A stretch of 64,000 bases of DNA from Cycas panzhihuaensis (taxonomy: Eukaryota; Cycadophyta), in assembly GCA_023213395.1 (NCBI GenBank), contig CM041465.1:76391741-76455740 (forward strand), written 5' to 3'. Below, in pieces: positions 1 to 8,548 of the stretch; position 1 is the stretch's first letter, and each line of letters starts with the position of its first letter. The notes under the pieces are model-generated. The model searched no databases. It was not told the DNA's origin and worked only from the letters and a program-made list of their open reading frames with translations. The translations under genes were made by a program, and so were the position numbers.

Positions 1-728
1 GGTATATTTTTTAATATATTTTTACATTATCTTCATAAATTTCAAATCAGTCAAAGTTGAGGTACCTTATTACCTCAAATCTACTATTTTTACACCTTTT
101 TTAATATATTTTTCAAAAATTTTTAATTAAAAGTACATTAAACAATCTCATAAACAATATTTAATCCCTTTTTTCAACATTTTCTAAAAGTTAATTAGTA
201 ATTTTATGCAATTTTGACTACCCTGCTCCTGTTAGGCCCCATAAGGAGGTCTATACCTTTGCATCATTCAAATTGTGATTTATTGGTACCCGTTTTCAAA
301 ACTGTTTATTTCATTGGATTCACACCTTATTAATCTACATATTGGTAGAATTTTAAGTTATTATGACGTTATTTAGTATAATTTTCAAGCTGTTAAAGTT
401 GAGCATACAAGTACATCCTAATAAGCTTGTCTTTTTTTAAAATTTTTAAGAAAATTCTAGTTTATATCTCATTGTTTAACTCAAGGTTTCTACTTGATCT
501 TTCTACAAGAATTTTAAGCTGTTTCAAACTAGCATTTATTCATAAGGCAATATATATTTTTCTCAAAGAAAAGTTATTTTTATACAAAAAGGGAAAGTTT
601 TTCTTACATTGAAGATTTACATTTACTCATTTGAGAAATTGGTATTTTTGAAAACTCTTTATATTTCATTCTCAAAAGTTTATTTCAGTTTTTCATAAGT
701 GAAAATTTTTTTTTAAGTTTGCTTTGAA
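1..728 (+). other. Untranslated leader of the gag-only element (partial)
   Basis: Very AT-rich DNA upstream of the gag frame with no convincing coding capacity. The 61-codon frame at 427-612 is low-complexity Phe/Leu/Lys-rich and I do not regard it as a gene. Short phrases (for example AAAGTTGAGG at 54-63) recur in the 2.3-kb leader of the related element at 19704-22056, so this is probably the equivalent leader. The left LTR would lie outside the window. Confidence 0.4.
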
Positions 729-1616
729 ATGCATCATTATTTTCTTATTGATTATATTGCTTTCAAAATGGCACAATTCTCCATTTTTAATGGCCATAAC
801 TTTTCACTATGGTATGACACCACGCAAACTTACTTTATGGAACATGATCTTTTAAAGTATTTACAACATGAATGTGACCTTAGCATTAAAGAAAATTTTA
901 GAAAAGATAATGAAATTTTAGGTTTATTATTCTGCACTATGACTGATGATATTTTTTCACAGGTTTCTGAATTAACAACATCTAAGTTTGTTTTGGATTT
1001 GTTGATTTCCATTTATGGGGGAGATACCTCCAATGTATTTGATAAAATTTTTGATAAGCATGTGAGACAGGTAATAGAACAAATAGATCATGATGACAAT
1101 AACCATGAGGATTCAGATCAAATGCAGGACCACCTTGTTACACAAGGATTTGATCCTCCATTTGAGGGGGAGCATGAAGATGAATCTTATGATATAACGA
1201 AGAATGAATCTGATGATATGACAAAGAATGAACCTGATGATATGACAGCTGTTCAAAGCATAAAGATTACAAAAGTTCAAGTTCAAAGCCTTCTTAATGT
1301 TCCAGTTGACAAAGTCAAAATTACAGCTATTCATCTACATTTGCATCAAGTTTCATCTACTTATAGTTTTTCTACATCATTCCATGATAAAGAGACATAT
1401 GTGACTATAAGGGTGAGAAGAGTTGATAAAGATCAAGATCAGAATTTCAAAGTTTTTTTCAAGTACCAGTTCCATAAGTTCAAGGAAAAGATACAAGTGT
1501 TCATGCTAACATTAAGGGGGGAAATGTTGGAGTGTAATGTCATCACTCAACTCCCTCTTACCTACCAGGATTGTGCACCTCAATTTAAACTTATGATACT
1601 CAACATGTCAAGGTAA
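729..1616 (+). CDS. Gag-like protein of a copia-type gag-only element
   Basis: Open frame of 295 codons. The better start is probably the internal ATG at 768, because the related broken copy at 22057 also begins with Met-Ala followed by a similar F-x-G-x-N-F-x-x-W motif. That N-terminal motif, followed by a helical region containing SELTTSK, is typical of copia Gag (DUF4219/UBN2 type). The middle (about residues 115-185) is acidic with a short repeat (NESDDMTKNEPDDMT). No zinc knuckle, protease, integrase or reverse transcriptase follows: the polypurine tract comes at 1514 and the last 31 residues are encoded inside the LTR. SELTTSK and the position of the stop inside the LTR recur in the 22-kb copy. 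Family assignment is inference; the open frame is seen directly. The 5' end of this element lies left of the window. Confidence 0.6.
   Translation: MHHYFLIDYIAFKMAQFSIFNGHNFSLWYDTTQTYFMEHDLLKYLQHECDLSIKENFRKDNEILGLLFCTMTDDIFSQVSELTTSKFVLDLLISIYGGDTSNVFDKIFDKHVRQVIEQIDHDDNNHEDSDQMQDHLVTQGFDPPFEGEHEDESYDITKNESDDMTKNEPDDMTAVQSIKITKVQVQSLLNVPVDKVKITAIHLHLHQVSSTYSFSTSFHDKETYVTIRVRRVDKDQDQNFKVFFKYQFHKFKEKIQVFMLTLRGEMLECNVITQLPLTYQDCAPQFKLMILNMSR
1514..1524 (+). other. Polypurine tract of gag-only element
   Basis: AAGGGGGGAAA sits immediately before a TGTTGG LTR start. It lies within the gag reading frame. Confidence 0.65.
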
Positions 1617-1932
1617 GTTAAAGAAAGTTGAGTTAGTTTCATTTGAGTTAAGTGAATATTATTTTATTGTTATTTTGAATTCAGGGGTTGAGGAGTTTCC
1701 CTCCTCCCCCAAAACTATTTATATTGTGGGGTGTACAACCCTGATGTCTTTAGACACCGTCTACCTTTGAGGAGATTTGTAATGCTCATTTCTACTACAA
1801 TGGATTGAATAACAAGGCTTTCATGTGTTTATGCTATTGTGATTATGATACATAGATGTATTGATGTAATATTAGTTTATGGTTATTTGATATATGTTTT
1901 GCCCTGTTCTCCTGCTATTATTATTTCCTTCA
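1525..1932 (+). repeat. LTR of gag-only copia-like element (408 bp)
   Basis: Starts TGTTGGAGTG after a polypurine tract and ends CCTTCA directly before a primer-binding site. It is similar along its length to the LTRs at 19378-19703 and 22786-23111: the shared blocks include a GGTTGAGGAG/GGGGTGTACAACC stretch, a CACC...TTTGTAAT stretch and a GATTGAATA...TTTATGCTAT stretch. Having PPT on the left and PBS on the right means this LTR belongs to both an upstream and a downstream element body. Confidence 0.75.
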
Positions 1933-1946
1933 TTTGGTATCAGAGC
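1933..1946 (+). other. Primer-binding site, tRNA-iMet type
   Basis: TTTGGTATCAGAGC follows the LTR end. It is the classic plant copia minus-strand primer site, complementary to the initiator methionine tRNA 3' end. Confidence 0.85.
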
Positions 1947-2439
1947 ATAGTCTTGCAAACATTATTTCTATCAATTTTCTTATATAGTTGAGTAGACTCC
2001 ATCACTTCTTGACTTCTTTATAGAATTATTTTAGGTATTTATATCATACTTCATCAATAAATTATATTTTTATGGATACGAATGCTTATGTTTCCATGTT
2101 TCTAAGTTGTTATAGCCCCTTCCACTCTCAGATTTATCAATCATCAATATTTGTTATTAACATAATACTACAATCACTAAAACCTTATGTTGTAGAGATC
2201 TTCATTTAAAAGTAAATATTTTAAAGATCAAAATTATTGTAAAATAGATATGTAGTTTAAAATTTTATTTATTTTATAATTATAACATTATATTTTAAGT
2301 TTAACTATTTAATAGTCATATATTAAGCACTTAGTAGATCCTCCAATTTATTTTCTCTCAATTTTAAGGTAACTTTTAGTTATTAAAATACTACTAAGGC
2401 TAATCAAATAAACTAAGAATTACTTTGAAATTCATGTCA

Positions 2440-2444
<5 letters not shown>
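1947..2444. other. AT-rich DNA, no gene seen
   Basis: This follows the PBS, so it is probably the start of a leader like that of the 19-23 kb element, but it is too diverged for me to align reliably. No coding frame is visible. Confidence 0.4.
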
Positions 2445-2524
<80 letters not shown>

Positions 2525-2542
2525 ATATATGTGTGTGTGTGT
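2445..2542. repeat. Compound microsatellite (CT)n(TA)n(TG)n
   Basis: About 24 CT units (2445-2492), then about 15 TA units, then a short GT run to about 2542. Confidence 0.95.
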
Positions 2543-3207
2543 ATTATAAAATAGAGATAATAGACTAAAAAAATAGATAAATAATTATAATTTAAGTATT
2601 ATGATATAATGTTACATTATGAGCATACCTTTAAATAGGTCTTATATGAAAAACTAAGCTCCTATCATCTTTGAGATAATATTAATTTCTAAATCCCCCC
2701 TTAATATTAACTTCAAATAAAAAAGTAAAGTCATTATTATTTTAATTCTCCCCTTGATTATAGGTTTAATCATGCCAAAAAATTAGCGTAGCTTGTTAAA
2801 CTTTACATCTATAAGAGTATGATATATTTGAGATAGAATTCTTCTTATAGTATGAGGATTACTTGTATCAAAACAAGTAGTGATAATAATATTTTTAAAC
2901 CATTTTTATTATTTTTAATCAATTGAATGCCCAACTTATAAATCAAAATTATCTATATTATAAGAATTTTCTTCTTCAAGAATCTGAGCACTAAAAGCAA
3001 TAGGATTATGACTACTTAGAGTAAGAATGCTTGATTCAATTTTATCCATATCAGTAAAATTATCTAAATTTACAATATAAGAGTCATCCAAATTATGAGA
3101 ATCGTCTTAAGTATGACTAAGAACTCAAGAATTATATGGAGAATGAATATAAAGACTTGAAATTACACTTAATATAGATTTACTCAAATTAAGAGTAACA
3201 TCATTTA
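2543..3207 (-). mobile_element. 3' part of a minus-strand LTR element (disrupted)
   Basis: Contains a minus-strand polypurine tract (TTAAGGGGGG, plus coordinates 2695-2704). To its right is a broken minus-strand frame, roughly 2940-3130, rich in Asp, Asn and Ser (for example DDSYIVNLDNF). The product is not recognised. I read it as the 3' half of an element whose 5' half, with a PBS, is at 7306-8007; the two were separated by insertion of the LTR element at 3208-7305. The left LTR boundary could not be placed. Confidence 0.35.
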
Positions 3208-3322
3208 TGGTGAGCATTCACCACATGTTAGAGGATTAATATATTAGGAGGTTAAGTAGGATAAGGTTAACAGTGTGCAATAATAGGACAAATGTATTAT
3301 TGGTTATCTAAATGGTAAAATA
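3208..3322 (+). repeat. 5' LTR, left fragment
   Basis: Matches the start of the right LTR at 6973 (shared ACCACATGTTARAGGATTAAT and ATTAGGAGGTTAAGTAGG). The LTR continues at 5124 after the LINE. Confidence 0.7.
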
Positions 3323-3767
3323 GATTGTCCAAGGGGGATAAAAGCTTGTGGTGTAAAATTATGGCCCAGAAATACCTTAGGGATAAGTAGTATTCGAGTG
3401 ATAATATCTGAGCAAGCTAGTCTTTGCAATATGGAGAAGCCTAACCTATGTGAGAAAAATGTTGGCATTAAGAGTCCAATGGTATTTGGGAGATGGAGAG
3501 GTGATTAACTTTTAGGAGGATGTCTGATATGGACAACCCTAAATGAAGACGAGACTAGCATTTGGCTCTATCCAAGACACCTAGGAAAGGTTATATGGCA
3601 GGAAATTTAAGGATTATTAGGAGATTTGCAGGGGTTCAAAGTATTAGAGGCGTTTTGATAATATCTCCCTTGAATGTATGGGTGAGGAGAAAATTGAGGC
3701 CCTCAGGTGTGATCTTAACAAGAGCTATATTTATAGACTTCCCAAGGTGGACTCCCTAGTCTAGCCC

Positions 3768-4118
3768 TTGTCCCCCTCTGGGGAGTATTCAGTGAAACTA
3801 GGATATTTGTTCTTGATCTCAGAAAAGGGTATATCTAAAAACAAGGTATTAGAGGGAGTTTGGAAAATGGGATTTATCCCCAAGGTGGCCATCTTTTGGT
3901 GGTTATGCCTCAAGAATAAAACCTTAACCTTGGATAATTTAAGAAAAAGGGGTTTTTTGTTAGTGAATAGATGTATTTTATATTGGGAAAAGGAGGAGTC
4001 TCTTGATCATATCTTGCTACACTACTCCTATTCTAGGGAGATATGGAAGCTGTTGTGGAACACCTTTGGAGTAGATTGGATGTTCCTTAGTTCCGTGAAG
4101 GAGTTATCCACCTCATAG
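3768..4118 (+). pseudogene. LINE ORF2 zf-RVT domain fragment
   Basis: The 116-codon frame matches the reverse-transcriptase zinc-binding domain of plant LINEs: GEYSVKLGYL at the start, W-x-x-G-FIPKVAIFWW in the middle, then TLDNLRKRGF, NRCILYW and DHILLHYSYSREIW. At least two zinc ligands that are normally Cys are Tyr here (after NRC and after LLH), consistent with TGY-to-TAY decay. The frame is broken on both sides by stop codons, so no functional protein is made. Upstream (3323-3760) the same ORF2 continues with stops. Confidence 0.8.
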
Positions 4119-4149
4119 AACTATCCCTTCAAATGCAGAACTTTAAGGT

Positions 4150-4912
4150 TCCTATGGACTACATTATTACCTATGTTGATGTGGAACCTCAAGAAAGAGA
4201 GGAATAGGAGAATCTTTCAAGAGAATCACATGGATAGATCTAAGCTTTTTGGGATAATCCTCACAACCATAAAGGAGACCTTGAAGAACGAAGAAGAAAA
4301 CTTCATTCCCTCTGAGGAAAGGAAGACCCTCGAGGAGTGGGGTATTATGAATCTTAAAATAACACAAAACCAAAAAAGCAGAGTAGATGGAGTCACCCTC
4401 CTGAGAGTTGGGTCAAAATTAACTTTGATGGTGTAGTGAAAGGTAACCTTAGTAAAGCAAGGGGTAATAGGGTATGCAGAAATGGTAATGGGAAGGTGAT
4501 ATGGGCCTTTATTAAGTACTATGGATCTTAGACTAATTATTGTATAGAGCTAGAAGCAATGTATAAAGCCATGGATATGATATCCTTAGAGGGACATGAT
4601 AGCATGATTTTAGAAGGGAACTCATTGAATGTGATAAAATTAATTAGAAGAGAAGTGGGTCTAAATTGGAAGCTCAGTACGATGACAAATGATGTGAAGG
4701 AGTTTCTCCAAAGAAGAGAAGATGTTCAAGGGGTACACATTTATAGGGAGGGAAATGGGGTGGCTAATTGAGGCATCCAATTTAAAAGAAATGAGGTTTG
4801 GAGGGATCTGATCCTTGATGAGATTATGGATATGGTTAGGAAAAATCTAGATGGTACTAATTTAGGTAGGCCTCTTGAGCTAGCCATTGGGTTTGTCATG
4901 GCAGATAAGTAG
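4150..4912 (+). pseudogene. LINE ORF2 RNase H domain fragment (RVT_3)
   Basis: Reads as the C-terminal RNase H of a plant LINE: a W-x-K-x-NFDG type start around 4410-4440, an E-L-E-A-M-Y-K-A stretch around 4545, LEGNSLNVIKLI around 4610 (normally EGDS), and HIYREGNGVAN near 4740-4771 (normally H-x-x-R-x-x-N-x-x-AD). The metal-binding Asp of EGDS is Asn, and AD is interrupted. In-frame stops occur at about 4436, 4530 and 4771. The C-terminal tail runs to the TAG at 4910-4912. Confidence 0.75.
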
Positions 4913-5096
4913 TTTTGACTTAGTTAGCTAGCCATTAGGCTTGTTGTACTAAGGGTTGTCTAGTAGCTTATTTAGGTTTAGTTATTTTGTAGCTAGGATG
5001 TGGGTTTATCACAGAAGATACTAGAGGTTGATTGGGTAGATTTTATAATGGGGTTCAGGTCCCCTCTTAAATCTCCATATTCATTTAAACCTTACC

Positions 5097-5107
5097 AAAA
5101 AAAAAAA
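5097..5107 (+). other. LINE poly(A) tail
   Basis: Eleven A residues directly before the right copy of the imperfect target-site duplication. Confidence 0.8.
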
Positions 5108-5123
5108 GCTAAGTGATATAATA

Positions 5124-5334
5124 ATATAATAATAGGGTGAACATTCTATATATATGACACTCTATTTATTATAATATTATATTGATGAATGCAATATTAT
5201 TAGGGTTCACTTTGGTGTCCTATAGTTTTTATTTGGTACTCTTCATAACCATCTTCCACTGCATCCATCTTCATCTATTCTTAGCTTATTTTACTTTTGT
5301 ATATAAGAGAGGTAACAAGGTCAATCTTATTACA
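5124..5334 (+). repeat. 5' LTR, right fragment
   Basis: Matches 7090-7305 closely (ATAATAGGGTGA, TTCTATATATATGA, ATTATATTGATGAAT, AGAGAGGTAACAAG). Ends TTACA directly before the PBS. Confidence 0.75.
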
Positions 5335-5348
5335 TGTGGTATCTGAGC
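5335..5348 (+). other. Primer-binding site, degenerate tRNA-iMet type
   Basis: TGTGGTATCTGAGC differs from the standard TGGTATCAGAGC core by one base and abuts the LTR end. Confidence 0.65.
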
Positions 5349-6956
5349 AAGGTTATATAGAATTTTTTTTCCCCTTTCTTAGTTTGATGCAGGTATTGAA
5401 GGCATTATTAAAAGTATAAATACTAAAAAAATTCAAAAAATAAATGGTAAATTTAAGAGAAAATGATTGTTCTATAACTTTTGAGTAATTACAGTGCAGT
5501 TTTTAGGATGAAAGTGCAAAAATTACAATAAATTTGATTTCAACCTAGTTTCCATCACCACCTTTAGAACTAAATTTGCTACATCAACTTCAAATGGCCA
5601 TAACTTTGGTCACAAGTATTTAATTGACCTCACATTTTTTTTATTATGTGCATTTTAAGGTTTACTTTCTAATGGAAATAGTCTTAGATTGATCAACAGT
5701 TTGAGCAAAATAATACTAATATTTTATTAGAAGGTATTACTATAATTCCAAAAACCCTAGAAGTAAACCTCCTTAAAATGAGTATGTCTTTTAATTCAGA
5801 TATTTGAATTTGATTTTATCTAAATCATTGGAATTAGAATTTGATTTTGTCTAACCATTGTAATCATAATTTAGAGGTTATTATTTAAGGTGAATATTTA
5901 TTAGATATTTAAAATTGAAATTAATCCTTCTATTTTATAAGGATTTATACTAATATTCTTTTTGTACTATTTTAGGCTATTAAAGCTCTGGCTTGCATTC
6001 CCTTACTCTTGAAGCCATAAATATTCTCTTAAACCTCAAAAACAAAAAATAGAATAGAAAAATATACCTAAGGGCTTATATGAATATACTTTTATACTAG
6101 AAAAATTAGGTCTTAGTGATTATTTCTTTGACTTTAGATAATTCCTTTTTTATTATGATGACAACCTTGACCTTCCTAACTTTAGAACGGATAGTCATAT
6201 TCAACTTTATGATTTGGTTGCCACTTTTAAATAAATATCTAAAAATTATTCTAAAGTTTATTGCTTTAAGCATGACTATGCCAAGAATATGTTTTTTATA
6301 TAATACTTGGGCATGGATCTCTGTGAAATTGCTTAGGTAGGGTACGATTCATATTTAAATCTAGATTGGGTATCCTTCAAGATTGAACTTTAAAGGGAAA
6401 CAAGATCTTGTATAAGTATTGAAGCTTCCACAAAAGTGGTTTTAGAGGACCAAGATCACTCAACTAAAGAGAACGTAGAGGATTAGGATCACTTAAGTCA
6501 AGAGGGAAGTGGAGAAACACTAATCAAGGACAACCATGATAATGTCTTTAAATCCATTACCTTGAATGAAGATAATAATCTTCAAGTTAAATAAAATAAA
6601 TAACTACATCACAATGAAGACTTTTTAGCTAGTATCGACATCAACAAGGAGCAACGACTATCCTCTTCCTCTCTACTAGAGCATTTGGGGCTATACTTTT
6701 GTGGATCCCCTTAATATTACTCCATAATCCCTCATTTCTTTCATAATGGCCAACCACCTAGAGGGTAACACTTCTCTTACTTCCATGGAGTGACATACCA
6801 GTATGTCATACATCTACTTCATTAGCTAGCAAGTGTAGCAATAACAACCTCCTCTCCTCATCTCAATAATGATCCATCCACCCTAGATATTATAACAATA
6901 ATAAGTGGTGGTCACTTTATACTTTTATATATAAATGCTTCAATGGAAAAGTATCT
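5349..6956 (+). pseudogene. Internal region with decayed unidentified frame
   Basis: From about 6080 to 6700 one plus-strand frame keeps amino-acid-like composition (DNLDLPNF, YAKNMFF, STKVVLEDQDHS, DNHDNVFKSI) but has many stop codons. It may be a remnant of gag; I do not recognise the family. The rest is AT-rich leader without coding signal. Confidence 0.35.
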
Positions 6957-6970
6957 AAGAGGGGAGGGCA
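6957..6970 (+). other. Polypurine tract
   Basis: AAGAGGGGAGGGCA directly before the right LTR. Confidence 0.65.
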
Positions 6971-6972
6971 TA

Positions 6973-7305
6973 TGATTAGACTTTACCACATGTTAAAGGA
7001 TTAATTTATTAGGAGGTTAAGTAGGTTAAATAGTTTAAGAGTATTTAATAAGAGGAGAAATATATAATTGGTTAGTTTAGCATAAGAATAACATAATAAT
7101 AGGGTGATTATTCTATATATATGATATCCTACTCATTATAATCTTATATTGATGAATATAATCTTATTAGGATTCACTTTGATGTCTTTTGGTTCTCATT
7201 TAGTGCTCTTTATATCCATCTTCTACTTTATCCATATCTATCTATATTTTGGTTATCTTGCTCTATTTTGTATATTAGAGAGGTAACAAGATCAAGCTTA
7301 TCATA
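6973..7305 (+). repeat. 3' LTR of the non-autonomous element (333 bp)
   Basis: Uninterrupted partner of the split LTR at 3208-3322/5124-5334. It defines the LINE insertion point between CATAAG and ATAATAATAGGG. Confidence 0.75.
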
Positions 7306-8007
7306 CCATGAGATGAAAAATGTATATGAACTAAATGTTTTACTTGAACATATCCATCACATATACCAACAGGTCCATGGGCCATATTTTTCCAACATAC
7401 CTTACTAATAGATCCACTTTTGAAATTAACATTATATACACTTGTAACATAATTCTCAACATCATTTTCTATAACAATCTTTTCATTTAAATAAATACCA
7501 TAATTCAAAGTATCAAGCATCTATTGAAGTGAATAACCATAATCTTATATAGTAATCTTTTCATAAAAATAAACATCATGATTACAATTATCAAATATCT
7601 TCTAAAGTAAATAATCAAAATTCTCAATCTAAGAAGTATCTAAAATATCAAAATCTACCATATAAGCTTAAAGTACTAAAATATAGGCATCCATAGAATC
7701 TATTCTTTTCTTGAATGAAATTATAAATTTTATCTTTGAGAATTTAAATTTTTCCTTGTATTTTATCCTAAATTTTTCTTTGAATTTTTTCCTTGAGAAT
7801 GAAAGCCTAAATTTTATCCTTAATAACCTATATTTTACCTTTGAATCTATCCATGATTATGCCCTTGATTCTATCTTATTTCACCCTAATTGGTTTACCT
7901 TCTAAAGGCATGATACCCTAGGTATTATTGTCCTTAATATTTAGGTTGATGATTTTACTCTTGATGTTAAATTTTATGAAATGACTTATGTATAAGCTTT
8001 GATATCA
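7306..8007 (-). mobile_element. 5' part of a disrupted minus-strand LTR element
   Basis: The right end carries GCTTTGATATCA (7996-8007), the reverse complement of a tRNA-iMet primer-binding site (10 of 12 match). To its left a minus-strand frame (7275-7520, start 7520) encodes a short Asn/Val/Ile-rich peptide, and 7700-7900 is a low-complexity TTT/CCTT-rich stretch. No known domain is visible. Probably the other half of the element at 2543-3207. Confidence 0.4.
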
Positions 8008-8548
8008 TATTGAAATTCTATCATAGATTGTTAATAGTATAATAACAACCTATATAATCAAGAAAGTAGATAAATGTAATCACATGATCAATCAATAATA
8101 TAATTAATGTAATAAAAGAATACTGATAAGGGCAAAGAGCCAATCATGTAATCATATAAGTGACATTATATTTAATATGAAAAATAATGGAAAATTTTAC
8201 CTCCAAATATATATGAGATATTATATTAATAAAATATAATTAATAATTCCTATAATGATTCATCCTAGCCTCACAAGGAGAATTGGGAGATCTAATTTGC
8301 TTTACAATATATATTTTCTTCTTCCTTTTAAAGCACAACATGTTTATAAAAGTAAAGTAAAGTTGTTTTCTACTTAGTATATATTTCTATCTCTCAATAA
8401 TTTAAGATTATGGAACGCAATTAAAAATTATCTTAAAATAAATACATTTCTTACTTATTTAATTACTTGAGTTAATTAGTTCAAACATAAAAGAGAGGAT
8501 CTTTTTTAATGTGGATCTCTTTTCCAAAATGGGTCTCATGCTAGGGAC
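8008..8548. other. AT-rich DNA, possible minus-strand LTR
   Basis: The PBS at 7996-8007 predicts a minus-strand 5' LTR beginning here. I could not find its partner, and the LTR/gag boundary of the next element is also unclear. No coding frame. Confidence 0.25.

Larger units (their letters stand above)
3323..5108 (+). mobile_element. 5'-truncated plant L1-type LINE
   Basis: Plus-strand LINE 3' portion inserted in an LTR. It ends in an 11-A tail (5097-5107). An imperfect target-site duplication flanks it: CTAAATGGTAAAATA at 3308-3322 and CTAAGTGATATAATA at 5109-5123 (12 of 15 match). Retained parts are the end of the RT-connection region (3323-3760, many stops), the zf-RVT domain and the RNase H domain, then a short 3' UTR. 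Endonuclease and the RT core are missing. Confidence 0.8.
3208..7305 (+). mobile_element. Small non-autonomous LTR retrotransposon with nested LINE
   Basis: Two direct repeats of about 330 bp bracket this interval: the left is split (3208-3322 and 5124-5334) and the right is 6973-7305. The PBS-like TGGTATCTGAGC lies just inside the left copy and a polypurine tract (AAGAGGGGAGGGCA) lies before the right one. Without the LINE the element is about 2.3 kb, too short for a full pol, and no protease, RT or integrase motif is visible. No clean target-site duplication was found. Confidence 0.7.

Noticed and set aside
427-612. 61-codon Phe/Lys-rich frame
   Set aside because: Low complexity AT-rich sequence in a leader region; no family resemblance.
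2445-2542. Possible CRISPR-like or regulatory repeat
   Set aside because: Pure dinucleotide microsatellite without spacers.
7711-7905. 64-codon Phe/Leu/Asn-rich plus frame
   Set aside because: Low-complexity repeat of TTT/CCTT within the internal region of a minus-strand element.
2543-8007. Endogenous pararetrovirus suggested by tRNA-Met priming site and acidic peptides
   Set aside because: No movement-protein, coat or RT motif was seen, and PPT plus LTR-like arrangement fits an LTR retrotransposon better.
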